DNA from: Gammaproteobacteria bacterium
GTDB taxonomy: Bacteria > Pseudomonadota > Gammaproteobacteria > UBA6002
Length of the DNA: 64,000 bases
Direction of reading: 5' to 3'
Assembly: GCA_013697705.1 (NCBI GenBank)
Contig: JACCWJ010000027.1
Coordinates: forward strand, 62,001-126,000
In this document: positions 8,128 to 17,725 of the stretch, piece after piece
How positions within the stretch are numbered: position 1 is the first letter of the stretch
How the letters are laid out: each line of letters begins with the position of its first letter
Made by a program: the position numbers and the translations under genes
Notes under the pieces: model-generated
The model's database searches: none
What the model saw: only the letters and a program-made list of their open reading frames with translations
Told to the model about the DNA's origin: nothing

Positions 8128-9393
8128 ATGTCTAGCAAAAATAATTTTTTCATTGCTGCCGCTCCATTACTGTTAATACTGTTTATTGATGGCATGGGTC
8201 TTGGCTTAGTCTTCCCTATATTAAATAATTTAATAGTGGATCCTTCTAGCCATTTTATTGCTTTGTCATATTCCGAGTCAGCTCGAAACTTTATTTTTGG
8301 AGCAATTGTAGCGAGTTTTATGCTTAGCTGGTTTTTCGGTGCCCCATTTTTAGGCGACTTATCCGATAATATAGGGCGAAAAAAATCTCTTATGATCTGC
8401 TTGATCGGAGCAACATTAGGCTATTTAATTTCAGCAGTCGGCATAATGGGAAATAGCATTGTACTGCTTATTCTGGGAAGAATAGTGGCCGGCTTTACCT
8501 CTGGAAGCCAACCGATCGCCCAAGCAGCAATTATTGATATAAGCGAACCTCAACATAAAACACGCAACATCAGTTATATACTTTTAGCCTTGTCTTTAGG
8601 TTTCATTTTTGGACCCTTATTAGGGGGTGTTTTATCGGATAAGTCTATCCAGCCCTGGTTTAATTTTTCATTACCCTTCTTTTTCGCCGCGGGTATTTCT
8701 CTATTAAATGCCCTTTTCCTACAATTTCTATTTATAGAAACCTTCACTAAAACCCAAAATGTTAAAATCAAATTACATCGAGCAATTGAAATTTTTATCG
8801 CCGCATTCCGTCATGAAAAAATACGAGTGCTTTCGTTAATATTCCTTATTATGGTTTTTGGTTGGAGTAGTTTTTACACTTTTATCTCGATGTATCTATT
8901 AAAGAAATATAACTTTGACGCCTTCCATATCACGTTATTTATGGCTTTTATGGGTGTAGGCTTTGGCATAGGAAATGGATTTTTAGCCAATTTTTGCGCC
9001 AAACGTTTTAACCTACGAGCAACCGTCATTGTCACCTTATTTTTGGGTTCTGTAGGAATTCTTATAACGGTTATGGCAGAACGCCCTCTTTATGCCTGGT
9101 GGAGTATTATTCCTATTGCAGCATTATTATCAGTCGCTTATGCGCTCATTCTAACCATATTCTCAAATCAGGTGAGTGACACTGCTCAAGGGTGGGTGAT
9201 GGGTATAACCGGGGCTATTATGGCATTGACCTTTGGTATTAATAGCTTAATGCTAGGACTTCTCTCAACTCTTGGCGTCAATGTGCCTCTTTATATATCA
9301 ATTTCAGGGTTAGCCGCCAGCGCAATGCTGATGTTTTTATTCAAAGATCCCGGCGATAAATCAAGGGTATATAATCCAATTACGGGCCACTAA
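8128..9393 (+). CDS. Major facilitator superfamily transporter
   Basis: 421 aa with 12 predicted membrane helices. The family motif A is seen at residues 75-85 (GDLSDNIGRKK), and a TM4 region with GRIVAGFTSGS near 117-127 followed by GPLLGG in TM5 recalls the drug/H+ antiporter (TetA-like) branch. Substrate is not deducible; tetracycline specificity should not be assumed. It is monocistronic, transcribed away from the dehydrogenase/kinase pair, with about 140 bp of shared upstream DNA. Confidence 0.85.
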   Translation: MSSKNNFFIAAAPLLLILFIDGMGLGLVFPILNNLIVDPSSHFIALSYSESARNFIFGAIVASFMLSWFFGAPFLGDLSDNIGRKKSLMICLIGATLGYLISAVGIMGNSIVLLILGRIVAGFTSGSQPIAQAAIIDISEPQHKTRNISYILLALSLGFIFGPLLGGVLSDKSIQPWFNFSLPFFFAAGISLLNALFLQFLFIETFTKTQNVKIKLHRAIEIFIAAFRHEKIRVLSLIFLIMVFGWSSFYTFISMYLLKKYNFDAFHITLFMAFMGVGFGIGNGFLANFCAKRFNLRATVIVTLFLGSVGILITVMAERPLYAWWSIIPIAALLSVAYALILTIFSNQVSDTAQGWVMGITGAIMALTFGINSLMLGLLSTLGVNVPLYISISGLAASAMLMFLFKDPGDKSRVYNPITGH

Positions 9394-9490
9394 AATACAA
9401 TTTTTTCTATCATTTACACGAAAACTATCCTATATTTAATATTATTTATTATTGTAGAAGGACCTTATCTCATTCTTGTATGAGGTTACT

Positions 9491-9913
9491 ATGTGGTTAG
9501 GCGAAGGCGATAAAGCCCAAAACGACATCTTGATAGACAAATTAAACAAATGTCTACAAATCCTCGAAAAGAATGAAGGTAAGACAAATCACGCATTTCA
9601 TCCTTTTTTCTTTCAACATTTTAAAGAAATAGTGATGGGTTTATTGCATGATTTGCAGGAACTCAAAATCTATAACAAAGAAGATTTGAAGGAATTAAAA
9701 AAGCTCAGCAAGCATGGCCCGGAAATTTTCACGGACAAAGAAAGACTCAAACATGGCTCTTTTATAATGGTATGTGATCAACTTTATTCGACCCTAACCG
9801 GGGGAGCAACTCATCGACCTCATACTTTATTTAAAGGCACCGAGGCTAAACAGGAAAAATTCATTGAACGGATAGACAGGGATTTATCCAAGGGAAAATC
9901 AAGTTCGAAATGA
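9491..9913 (+). CDS. Hypothetical cytosolic protein (140 aa)
   Basis: The ATG at 9491 has a GAGG site 5 nt upstream (9482-9485) and is preferred over the TTG at 9476. The protein is charged and predicted mostly helical, with a conserved-looking Gly/His segment near the end of its core (TGGATHRPHTLFKGTE, about residues 105-120) and a basic Ser-rich tail. There is no signal peptide or membrane segment and I recognise no family. Confidence 0.6.
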   Translation: MWLGEGDKAQNDILIDKLNKCLQILEKNEGKTNHAFHPFFFQHFKEIVMGLLHDLQELKIYNKEDLKELKKLSKHGPEIFTDKERLKHGSFIMVCDQLYSTLTGGATHRPHTLFKGTEAKQEKFIERIDRDLSKGKSSSK

Positions 9914-10049
9914 ATGCGGGCGTAGTTTTAATAGACATTTATTTAAAAATTGAGCATACTGAATGCCCTTAGAAATCCATACAAAATGCGCTTAACTTGA
10001 AGTCATTTGTATATTTATTAACATTTTCGTCAACCCATGAGATTATCCT

Positions 10050-10280
10050 ATGAAGACGGACATACATCCTGAATATTCTGAAGTAGCAGTTACTTGTAGC
10101 TGCGGCAATGCGTTTACCACGCGTTCAACTATGCACAAAAAGAGTCTTCATCTCGAAATTTGCTCTGAGTGCCATCCGTTCTACACGGGTAAACAAAAGC
10201 TGATAGATACCGCCGGTCGTGTTGAGAAATTCCGCGACAAGTATAAAAAGCAAGCCAGCACCCAAGAAACCGCTAAATAA
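10050..10280 (+). CDS. rpmE: 50S ribosomal protein L31
   Basis: 76 aa, full length for bacterial L31. The zinc-ribbon cysteines C16, C18, C38 and C41 are all present (CSCG ... [10 protein letters not shown]), so this is the zinc-binding (C+) type, followed by [12 protein letters not shown]. It sits on the large subunit near the central protuberance and helps bridge the subunits. It stands alone, closed by a strong hairpin. C+ paralogues are often zinc-regulated, but no Zur site was recognised upstream. Confidence 0.95.
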   Translation: MKTDIHPEYSEVAVTCSCGNAFTTRSTMHKKSLHLEICSECHPFYTGKQKLIDTAGRVEKFRDKYKKQASTQETAK

Positions 10281-10290
10281 TCAATTGCTA

Positions 10291-10316
10291 GCGCTATTCC
10301 CCGCTGGGAATAGCGC
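10291..10316. terminator. Bidirectional hairpin between rpmE and dusA
   Basis: Perfect 11-bp stem (GCGCTATTCCC / GGGAATAGCGC) with a CGCT loop, 10 bp after the rpmE stop and 12 bp beyond the dusA stop. It lies between convergent genes, so it can serve both. There is no long T-tract on either side. Confidence 0.75.
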
Positions 10317-10328
10317 CTATTGAATGAC

Positions 10329-11318
10329 TCATCCCTGCATTTGTTCCAGCGCCTGTTGTATTATTTCCACCCCCGCGCCTTTTTGCGACCCATTTGAACC
10401 TAAATACTTGCGCCAATAACTTGCTTTAGGCTTTTTATGGAATAATTTCACTAAATGGCGTGTCATGGCGGTGAGCTTGGTACCCCGAACGAGTTCATTT
10501 TCAACATAGTTCATATAAGCAAGTACAACTGCTTCTTCCGATATACCCACATCGCCTCCAAAATAGCGACTATCGACTTGATGGAGCATATAAGGATTAT
10601 TATAAATGGCTCGTCCTAGCATTACTCCGTCAACTCTAACCAAGTGGCTATCCACTTCGTCAAAATGCTGTATGCCTCCATTTAATACAATGGTGAGATG
10701 GGGGAAATCTGTTTTGAGACGATAGGCTCTTTCATAATCAAGGGGGGGTATTTCTCGATTTTGCTTAGGACTGAGACCCTTCAGCCACGCCTTACGTGCA
10801 TGAATGATGAATTTAGAGCATCCTTGTGCAGACACCACCTTAATAAACTCCGCAAGATGCTCGTAGCTATCGTGATCATCCACTCCCAAGCGACATTTGA
10901 CCGTTACGGGTACTGTAGCAATCTTTACCATTGCTTCAATGCAGGCCGCCACGGTCTTAGGTTGCAACATCAAGCACGCGCCGATGCCTCCCTGCTGGAC
11001 TTTATCACTGGGACAGCCCACATTTAGATTAATTTCATCGTACCCTTCCTGAACTGCCAACTGAGTGCAATGCGCTAGCAAGGCAGGATCACTGCCACCT
11101 AATTGAATTCCCACGGGATGTTCAATCGCATTAAGCTGTAAGGCGTAACCTGTCTTATCACACAATATTTCTTTAATCGTCAGCATTTCTGTGTAGAGCA
11201 TGGTTTTGCGCGAAATTAGACGTGCTAAATAACGAAAATGTCGATCGGTACAATCAATCATAGGGGCGACGGAGAAGAGGTCTCGATCATGGCAATGAAT
11301 AACAGGGGATAAGAGCAT
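10329..11318 (-). CDS. dusA: tRNA-dihydrouridine(20/20a) synthase DusA
   Basis: 329 aa, close to the family length. FMN-dependent enzyme reducing U20/U20a in the tRNA D-loop. Diagnostic DusA features: FSVAPMIDCTDRHFRY at residues 15-30, catalytic C102 in NLNVGCPSDKVQ, HARKAWLKGLSPKQNREIPP in the middle, and VDGVMLGRAIYNNP. The ATG lies about 26 bp downstream of recJ's stop on the same strand, so it may be co-transcribed with recJ. A second Dus protein is encoded at 54896-55879. Confidence 0.95.
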   Translation of the reverse strand: MLLSPVIHCHDRDLFSVAPMIDCTDRHFRYLARLISRKTMLYTEMLTIKEILCDKTGYALQLNAIEHPVGIQLGGSDPALLAHCTQLAVQEGYDEINLNVGCPSDKVQQGGIGACLMLQPKTVAACIEAMVKIATVPVTVKCRLGVDDHDSYEHLAEFIKVVSAQGCSKFIIHARKAWLKGLSPKQNREIPPLDYERAYRLKTDFPHLTIVLNGGIQHFDEVDSHLVRVDGVMLGRAIYNNPYMLHQVDSRYFGGDVGISEEAVVLAYMNYVENELVRGTKLTAMTRHLVKLFHKKPKASYWRKYLGSNGSQKGAGVEIIQQALEQMQG

Positions 11319-11344
11319 AATTCACACTAAGAAAAAAAAGAAAA

Positions 11345-13066
11345 TTATACCACATCAAAATACTCGATAAGTAATTGCGCACTTTTATTCCCGCGATATT
11401 CATTCACATCCAACCGATATGCAACATGAAGAGTATCGTTTTCATTGAGGAGCATTTTTTTTGGGTCTACGTTGAAGGCTATCGCGTCTATATTAAAATA
11501 ATCATCTAAGCTGCCCAGCACTAGTTTGAGATGTTTTTCTTTTAAAATCCGATGGGTGATAACCTTAAATTGGCCATCGAAGATGGGTTCTGGAAATCCC
11601 TGGCCCCAGGGCCCCGCTCCCTTAAGCACCTCAGCCGTGGCTAATGTTAAAGTATCACAGGTCAACTCCCCATCAGAATGAATAATCCCTTGTAGACTCT
11701 CAGGTGAAAGTGTTTGAGAAATTACCGTATTAAATATCTGCGCGAAAAGCTCAAAATTTTCCCGTTTGATACTCAACCCCGCCGCCATAGCATGCCCCCC
11801 AAATTTGAGGAGGAGACCGGGATAATTGTTATGAATATTTTCTAAGGCATCACGAATATGTAAGCCGGAAATTGAGCGACAGGAGCCTTTCAATTCTTGT
11901 GCATTCGATAAAGCAAATGCAATAGCGGGACGGTGCAAAAGATCTTTAACGCGTGATGCTAAAATACCGATAATGCCTTGATGCCAGGATTCATCAAACA
12001 AACAAACCCCGACAGGTAAATTATCTTGAAATTCTAAGGAATTAATATGAGCCACTGCTTGCTCTCGCATTTCCTCTTCAATTTTTTGCCGCTCTTTATT
12101 CAAGCTATCCAATTCAGTGGCATAGCCTAATGCAATCGTTTCATTCTCCGCCAATAAACACTCTATTCCTAAGCTCATATCGACCAATCTTCCCGCTGCA
12201 TTCAATCGCGGAGCTGCGATAAAACCTAGGTCTGAAGCCGTAATTTGCTCACACTTTTTACCCCCAACTTGAAGTAAAGCTTTAATGCCAGGCCGCACAT
12301 TTCCAGCGCGAATTCGCGTGAGTCCCTGGTGAACTAAAATACGATTATTTAAATCTAATGAAACCACATCAGCTATTGTGCCTAAAGCAACTAAGTCGAG
12401 AAATGAAGCCATATTTGGCTCTGGGAGTGATCTTTCCTGAAACCAATTTACTTCTCTCAATTTTGCGCGCAGCGCTAGCATTACATAAAATATCACCCCT
12501 ACTCCGGCAAGATTTTTGCTGGGAAAAACATCTCCTGGAAGGTTGGGATTAACAATCGCAGCCGCTGCGGGTAATATCGGAGGCGCTAAATGGTGATCTG
12601 TAATCACCACCCGGATTCCTTTCTCATTCGCACGAGCAACTCCCTCGAGACTAGAAATTCCATTATCAACGGTGATTAATAAATCAGGGTGGGAATTAGC
12701 GGCAACTTCCACGATTTCAGGCGTGAGTCCGTATCCATACTCAAAACGATTCGGGACAAGATAAGTCACTTTATGGGCACCAAAACGTTTGAGGCAGGAC
12801 ACTGCTAATACCGTACTCGTTGCCCCATCTGCATCAAAATCGCCAACCACCATAATATGAGAGGAAGAAAGGAGTGCATCAACTATGCAATTTACCGCTT
12901 CTTGAATATTTCCTAAGGAATTAAACGATAAGAGCCTCTCTAATCCTTGCTCTAGTTCTTCATTAGAACGAATTCCTCGGGTGAGGTAGAGGCGTTTCAA
13001 GAGAGGGTGAATGTTGCCCGACAATGTAACGTCAGGTAATGATCTTCTTATTATTTGTTTCTTCAT
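11345..13066 (-). CDS. recJ: Single-stranded-DNA-specific 5'-3' exonuclease RecJ
   Basis: 573 aa, normal RecJ length. DHH-superfamily motifs are intact: GDFDADG at residues 75-81, TVDNGIS near 132, the DHH triad at 157-159, and NLAGVGV later; the DHHA1 region (KFGGHAMAAGLS) and a C-terminal OB-like part follow. It degrades ssDNA 5'-3' with Mn/Mg in recombination (RecFOR) and mismatch repair. The RpfE-like gene upstream on the same strand is a common recJ neighbour in beta/gamma-proteobacteria. Confidence 0.95.
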   Translation of the reverse strand: MKKQIIRRSLPDVTLSGNIHPLLKRLYLTRGIRSNEELEQGLERLLSFNSLGNIQEAVNCIVDALLSSSHIMVVGDFDADGATSTVLAVSCLKRFGAHKVTYLVPNRFEYGYGLTPEIVEVAANSHPDLLITVDNGISSLEGVARANEKGIRVVITDHHLAPPILPAAAAIVNPNLPGDVFPSKNLAGVGVIFYVMLALRAKLREVNWFQERSLPEPNMASFLDLVALGTIADVVSLDLNNRILVHQGLTRIRAGNVRPGIKALLQVGGKKCEQITASDLGFIAAPRLNAAGRLVDMSLGIECLLAENETIALGYATELDSLNKERQKIEEEMREQAVAHINSLEFQDNLPVGVCLFDESWHQGIIGILASRVKDLLHRPAIAFALSNAQELKGSCRSISGLHIRDALENIHNNYPGLLLKFGGHAMAAGLSIKRENFELFAQIFNTVISQTLSPESLQGIIHSDGELTCDTLTLATAEVLKGAGPWGQGFPEPIFDGQFKVITHRILKEKHLKLVLGSLDDYFNIDAIAFNVDPKKMLLNENDTLHVAYRLDVNEYRGNKSAQLLIEYFDVV

Positions 13067-13142
13067 TCCCTTAAGCCTTTCCTATCAGAATATTTGAACG
13101 TGCTTGCCAAGCCTTATTAGACTAGCACTGAATAGTTACACA

Positions 13143-14099
13143 TTATTTTCGCAAATTGAATAGTCGTAATTTCGATACTTGCCATTTATAAATACTGCCA
13201 TTTCCCAAACAAATTTCGAGAGAACGAATCTGCCTATTATGGATTTTTTCTAACAACTGAATGATGGTTTGCTGCAGTGTTTCTAAAGGGAGTTGATTAT
13301 GCTCCAAGCTGATAAAATGATGGCCCTCTTCCTCTGTCGCCTTTAAAAAACCCTCGGCAGAAGTGACTGTTTGGGAACTGCCTGATAATGCCAGCATCCC
13401 TTTCACAAATGAATTTTCAGACCAAAATTTAGTGTAATTTTTAAGTTTATAGGTCTTTTCAATCTTACCCTCCCCCCATGGCCACACGCCATTTACCAGC
13501 GGTTTACCCAGCTTTTGCCTTTGCGCATTAACAGCATGCTGGAATAACAGCATTTGTAGTTCTGTTAAAATTTTATGCCACCATTTTTGGTTAGTTCCTT
13601 GAGGCAAGAAAGCTCTAATATCATGGGCCATCACTTCGTATAAAGGACGGGTCACTAAATATTCTTGGCTGGGTAATTGAATATACCACTCATGCAACGA
13701 ACCATATCGAATTACCAGCTGATCTTCTTCGAGAAACGCATTTAAGTCGGTAATAAGCGCTTGGACTTCGTGTTCCTCAAGCAGTAGATGATCTCGCCCT
13801 ATTAGGCACACATTGCCTGCATCCACTAAAAATTCCACCGGATCTATCCGTAACCACCACCCGTCATGGCCTTGAAATCCTTGCCCTAATGCCGAGATAG
13901 CCGCATGAGGCGGAATTTCCATGCTGCCCGTCAGCACATTAAACAACATTGCCTCACCCGGTTTTACATTACGATGTTTGGCCTTAGCCAACGTCTTGGC
14001 CACGCTCAAGTGGGCACGTGCTGCATCAAACAAGGTATTATCTGAATAACTAACATTCGGCAATGCTAATGTAATGTGCGCGTTAGAATAGTTTTTCAT
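13143..14099 (-). CDS. RpfE-like conserved protein (recJ-linked)
   Basis: 318 aa cytosolic protein of the family annotated as RpfE-type regulatory protein or as phosphoglycerate-mutase-like. The recognisable features are HDGWWLRIDPVEF near residues 78-90 and the NGVWPWGEG signature at about 203-211. The function has not been established in this family; the RpfE name comes from Xanthomonas, where the gene also lies by recJ. The start codon ATG 14099 overlaps the alaC stop by 4 nt (ATGA), so the two are translationally coupled. Confidence 0.75.
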   Translation of the reverse strand: MKNYSNAHITLALPNVSYSDNTLFDAARAHLSVAKTLAKAKHRNVKPGEAMLFNVLTGSMEIPPHAAISALGQGFQGHDGWWLRIDPVEFLVDAGNVCLIGRDHLLLEEHEVQALITDLNAFLEEDQLVIRYGSLHEWYIQLPSQEYLVTRPLYEVMAHDIRAFLPQGTNQKWWHKILTELQMLLFQHAVNAQRQKLGKPLVNGVWPWGEGKIEKTYKLKNYTKFWSENSFVKGMLALSGSSQTVTSAEGFLKATEEEGHHFISLEHNQLPLETLQQTIIQLLEKIHNRQIRSLEICLGNGSIYKWQVSKLRLFNLRK

Positions 14100-15289
14100 G
14101 TTACTGCAACAGTATCCATCTTAAACATTTGCGCCATATTCATAATTGCCTTCGATATTTTAGGCTCATCTTCGATTAAGCTAAAACGTACATATTCATC
14201 GCCGAAGGGTCCGAACCCAATACCGGGTGAAACTGAAACGCCCGCTTTAAGTAACAATTGTTTAGAAAATTCAAACGAACCTAAGTGGCGATAGGTTTCA
14301 GGAATTCTTGCCCAAACAAACATGCTCGCGCGAGGAATAGCGAATTCCCATTGGGTTTGTTGTAATCCAGCACACAGCAAATCTCTGCGTTTTTTATAAA
14401 CGGCACAAATTTCTTTTATACTTTCTGGCCCACTGGTTAATGCAGTAATGGCCGCCAACTGAATAGGAGCAAACATACCGTAATCTAGATACGATTTCAT
14501 TTTAGTTAAAGCGGTGATTAATCTGTCATTGCCGCACATAAAACCAACTCGCCAGCCTGGCATATTATAACTTTTCGAAAGGGTATAACATTCTACAGCC
14601 ACCTCTTTTGCGCCCTTGACCTGAAGAATAGAAGGCGCCTTATAGTCATCAAAGACTATATCAGCATACGCTAGATCATGTAGCACCCAAATACCGTACT
14701 GCTTAGCTAATGCGATAATTTCCTCAAAAAACGACACTTCAACGCACTGGGTGGTGGGATTGGAAGGAAAGTTTAGGACTAAAATTTTAGGTATCGGATT
14801 GCTGCCTTCAATTGCAACTTTAATTTTGTTGAAGATATCTTGCTGATTTCCCATCAAAGATACATGCTTAACTTCAGCTCCTGCAATAATAAAGGCATAG
14901 GTATGGATTGGATAAGCAGGACTCGGCACGAGGGCTATATCTCCAGGACCCGTAATGGCTAAAGCCAGATGCGCAATCCCTTCCTTCGAACCAATGGTTA
15001 CAATAGCTTCCTTCTCCGGGTCTAGCTCTGCCTGATAATGCTGCTGGTACCAATCACAAATAGCGGTGCGCAGAGGCGCGATACCTTTTGATAAAGAATA
15101 CCGATGGTTTTCAGGCTTTTTTGCAGCCTCGATGAGAGTATCAACAATATGGGGAGGCGTCGGTAAATCAGGATTACCCATGCCAAAATCTAAAATTTCC
15201 TCGCCGCGTGATTCGGCTTCTGCCTTCATGTCAGCCAAGCCATTGAAGATGTATTGTGGTAGTAACTTAATACGATAAAACTCGTTCAT
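14096..15289 (-). CDS. alaC: PLP-dependent aminotransferase, AlaC type
   Basis: ATG 15289 (MNEFYRIKLLPQYIF) gives 397 aa; upstream codons are an unlikely extension. Fold type I class I/II transaminase: Gly/Asn motif GMGNPDLPTPP at 36-46, NFPSNPTTQ at 173-181, D205, and the Schiff-base lysine K239 in YTLSKSYNMPGWR. Overall resemblance is to AlaC/YfdZ, which makes alanine from pyruvate with glutamate; a related role in aspartate or LL-DAP metabolism cannot be excluded. It heads a minus-strand run alaC-rpfE-like-recJ-dusA. The intergenic stretch 15290-15458 must hold divergent promoters. Confidence 0.88.
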   Translation of the reverse strand: MNEFYRIKLLPQYIFNGLADMKAEAESRGEEILDFGMGNPDLPTPPHIVDTLIEAAKKPENHRYSLSKGIAPLRTAICDWYQQHYQAELDPEKEAIVTIGSKEGIAHLALAITGPGDIALVPSPAYPIHTYAFIIAGAEVKHVSLMGNQQDIFNKIKVAIEGSNPIPKILVLNFPSNPTTQCVEVSFFEEIIALAKQYGIWVLHDLAYADIVFDDYKAPSILQVKGAKEVAVECYTLSKSYNMPGWRVGFMCGNDRLITALTKMKSYLDYGMFAPIQLAAITALTSGPESIKEICAVYKKRRDLLCAGLQQTQWEFAIPRASMFVWARIPETYRHLGSFEFSKQLLLKAGVSVSPGIGFGPFGDEYVRFSLIEDEPKISKAIMNMAQMFKMDTVAVT

Positions 15290-15458
15290 GTTATATTCTG
15301 CCTGTTCCGGAAAATACATTATAGTGTAGATCACTGTAGCTGCAGTTGTAATATATACTTATAAAAAGAGTAAAATAGTAATCATTTTTGCTATTTTATT
15401 CAAAAAATATTGAATTGTACCTACATGCCGTTAGCAATCAAAATATTAGGGTAAAAAG

Positions 15459-15827
15459 ATGCTTTTGACCAAAGATCACAATCACGGTGATTATGAAATT
15501 CGCTCCTACCAAGTAGGTGAGATCAAAATCAACGACCAAACGTATAGCAAAAGTCTTATTGTGGGAGCGCACCAGTTAGAAAATTGGACTCCCCAATGCT
15601 TCCAGCAACTTACACCGCAAGATTTTGAAAAAATATTAGATTTTAAACCTAATATAGTCTTAGTAGGCACCGGCGAAAAACTCCTCTTCCCCGAGGCAAA
15701 GCTACTTCGTTCCCTCTATGAACATCAAGTGGGTGTCGAAATCATGGCCACTCACGCTGCCTGTCGAACCTTTAATGTTTTAATGTCTGAGGGCAGAAAT
15801 GTGGTAGCAGCTTTGTTAATACTCTAA
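15459..15827 (+). CDS. Mth938-like/DUF498 family protein
   Basis: 122 aa, single-domain Mth938/NDUFAF3-like fold. The family signature is the GTGEKLLFP segment (about residues 71-79) followed by a VEIMATHAACRTFNVL segment (about 93-108) and VVAALLIL at the end. The mitochondrial relative NDUFAF3 assists complex I assembly; the bacterial role is unclear. It lies 21 bp upstream of nadE and is probably in one operon with it. Confidence 0.85.
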   Translation: MLLTKDHNHGDYEIRSYQVGEIKINDQTYSKSLIVGAHQLENWTPQCFQQLTPQDFEKILDFKPNIVLVGTGEKLLFPEAKLLRSLYEHQVGVEIMATHAACRTFNVLMSEGRNVVAALLIL

Positions 15828-15848
15828 GAGATGTGAGAGGTTACTTCG

Positions 15849-17489
15849 ATGAAAAAAAAATTAAGATTTGCCATGGCGCAGTTAGACTTTCTTGTCGGTG
15901 ACGTTGAAGGCAATATGGAAAAAATAATTGATTACTCCCTTCGCGCCAAAAATGATTTACAAGCAGATTTAGTGATTTTTCCAGAACTCGCTTTGACAGG
16001 CTACCCTCCAGAAGATCTACTCTTTCGTCAGGCAATTTATGAACGCACCGAGCAGGCTCTCAAATCCATATTGCAGCAAGTGAAAGGAATTGACGTGATA
16101 TTGGGTTACCCCGAAAAAAAAGGCGAGGATCGGTTCAATGCTGCTTGTTTAATTCAAGGGGGTGAAATTACCGCTACCTATTACAAAGCTTGTCTTCCCA
16201 ATTACAGTGTTTTTGATGAAGTACGCTATTTTACAGCCGGCGATCAGCCCTTAGTGGTTAATTATCATGGATTATCACTGGGGATCATTATTTGTGAAGA
16301 TTTGTGGCATAAAAAACCACTTGAAAAAACGGTAGCTGAAGGGGCGAATTTTATTATTAGTTTAAATGCCTCGCCGTTTGACAGTAAAAAACATGAAGCA
16401 AGATTAGCAATGCTCCAAGGTAGAGCGAGAGAAAGTCTTGTTCCCATCCTTTATTTAAATTGTGTGGGTGGGCAAGATGAACTCGTTTTTGACGGAGGTT
16501 CGTTAGTGTTAAGTTCTGATGGAGTGATTCATCAACGAGGACCTTTTTACAAAGAACAACTTATCCCTGTAGACATTACTTATGAACCTGGCACGCATGA
16601 TATAACCATCTCCGATCAGCCCATTTTAAAATTACTCAGCCAAGAAGAACGTATTTATGGTGCGCTCGTTTGTGGTGTTCGAGACTATATTGAAAAAAAT
16701 AATTTCCCCAGTGCCATTGTGGGATTATCAGGCGGAATTGATTCGGCCCTCACTTTAGCAATTGCTGTTGATGCCATCGGTGCCGATCGAGTGTCAGGAA
16801 TTTTAATGCCATCGAGATATACCTCTGAGATGAGTAATGAAGATGCACTTAAACAAGCCGCATTAATGAATGTAAAAACCTCTACTATTCCTATTGAAGA
16901 AATGTTCAACAATTTTGTAACAACGCTAACGGCTGAATTTCAAGGGCCCCCTAATAGTGTGACACAGCAAAATCTTCAAGCCAGATGCCGTGGCCTCATT
17001 TTAATGGGCATCTCTAACAATTGCGGTGCATTAGTTTTGTCGACAGGCAATAAAAGCGAAATCTCCGTTGGATACTGTACTTTGTATGGAGATATGGTGG
17101 GTGGTTTCTCTGTGCTAAAAGATATTCCTAAAACCTTGGTGTATCAATTGGCCAATTACCGAAATAAAATTCAACCTGTCATTCCAGAGCGAGTAATAAC
17201 AAGAGAACCTTCCGCCGAATTAGCCCCTAACCAAAAAGACCAAGATACCTTGCCACCCTACTCCATTCTTGATCAAATCTTAGAGCTTTATGTTGAGCAA
17301 GATGAAAGTGTTAAAACTATTGTGGCGAAAGGGTTTGATGAAGGAGTGGTCAAAAAAGTCGTGTTGCTGGTAGATAAGAGTGAATATAAGCGCCGCCAAG
17401 CCCCTCCCGGGGTTCGGGTTACCCGTCGCGCCTTTGGGAGAGATAGACGCTATCCCATTACCTCCGGCTATCACAAATCCTTAAAATAG
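15849..17489 (+). CDS. nadE: Glutamine-dependent NAD+ synthetase
   Basis: 546 aa, two domains. An N-terminal nitrilase-type glutaminase has the triad E46 (FPELALTGYPPED), K113 and C149 (IICEDLW). The C-terminal NAD synthetase has the PP-loop SGGIDS at 294-299 and STGNKSE later. It converts deamido-NAD+ to NAD+ with ATP, the ammonia being channelled from glutamine. The glutaminase domain distinguishes it from the short ammonia-only NadE of E. coli. The C terminus (RRQAPPGVRVTRRAFGRD) is typical. A large palindromic element follows. Confidence 0.95.
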   Translation: MKKKLRFAMAQLDFLVGDVEGNMEKIIDYSLRAKNDLQADLVIFPELALTGYPPEDLLFRQAIYERTEQALKSILQQVKGIDVILGYPEKKGEDRFNAACLIQGGEITATYYKACLPNYSVFDEVRYFTAGDQPLVVNYHGLSLGIIICEDLWHKKPLEKTVAEGANFIISLNASPFDSKKHEARLAMLQGRARESLVPILYLNCVGGQDELVFDGGSLVLSSDGVIHQRGPFYKEQLIPVDITYEPGTHDITISDQPILKLLSQEERIYGALVCGVRDYIEKNNFPSAIVGLSGGIDSALTLAIAVDAIGADRVSGILMPSRYTSEMSNEDALKQAALMNVKTSTIPIEEMFNNFVTTLTAEFQGPPNSVTQQNLQARCRGLILMGISNNCGALVLSTGNKSEISVGYCTLYGDMVGGFSVLKDIPKTLVYQLANYRNKIQPVIPERVITREPSAELAPNQKDQDTLPPYSILDQILELYVEQDESVKTIVAKGFDEGVVKKVVLLVDKSEYKRRQAPPGVRVTRRAFGRDRRYPITSGYHKSLK

Positions 17490-17523
17490 CACTATAGCCA
17501 CTAGAGGCACGCGTCCATATTCG

Positions 17524-17611
17524 GCTGAATTTCAATGAAAATTAAAAAGAAAACTGCTCACATACTTTAGTATGCTGCGCTTTTTCTTTTTAATTTTCAT
17601 TGAAATTCAGC
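17524..17611. repeat. 30-bp perfect inverted repeat (palindromic element or bidirectional terminator)
   Basis: Arms 17524-17553 and 17582-17611 are exact reverse complements over 30 bp, beginning GCTGAATTTCAATG. The 28-nt loop contains a nested CATAC/GTATG hairpin. It lies between the convergent genes nadE and bamD, so it probably terminates both, but 30 perfect base pairs is far longer than a normal terminator and suggests a mobile palindromic repeat. Confidence 0.85.
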
Positions 17612-17725
17612 GCAAATCTGAACGTTTTTGCTATTTTATAGATTAGCGCTGAACACTTAGAAGCGTGATGACACAATTCAAATTTTAAGAATCTCTGCTC
17701 CAGCTACAAGGTGTAGCCACTGATG

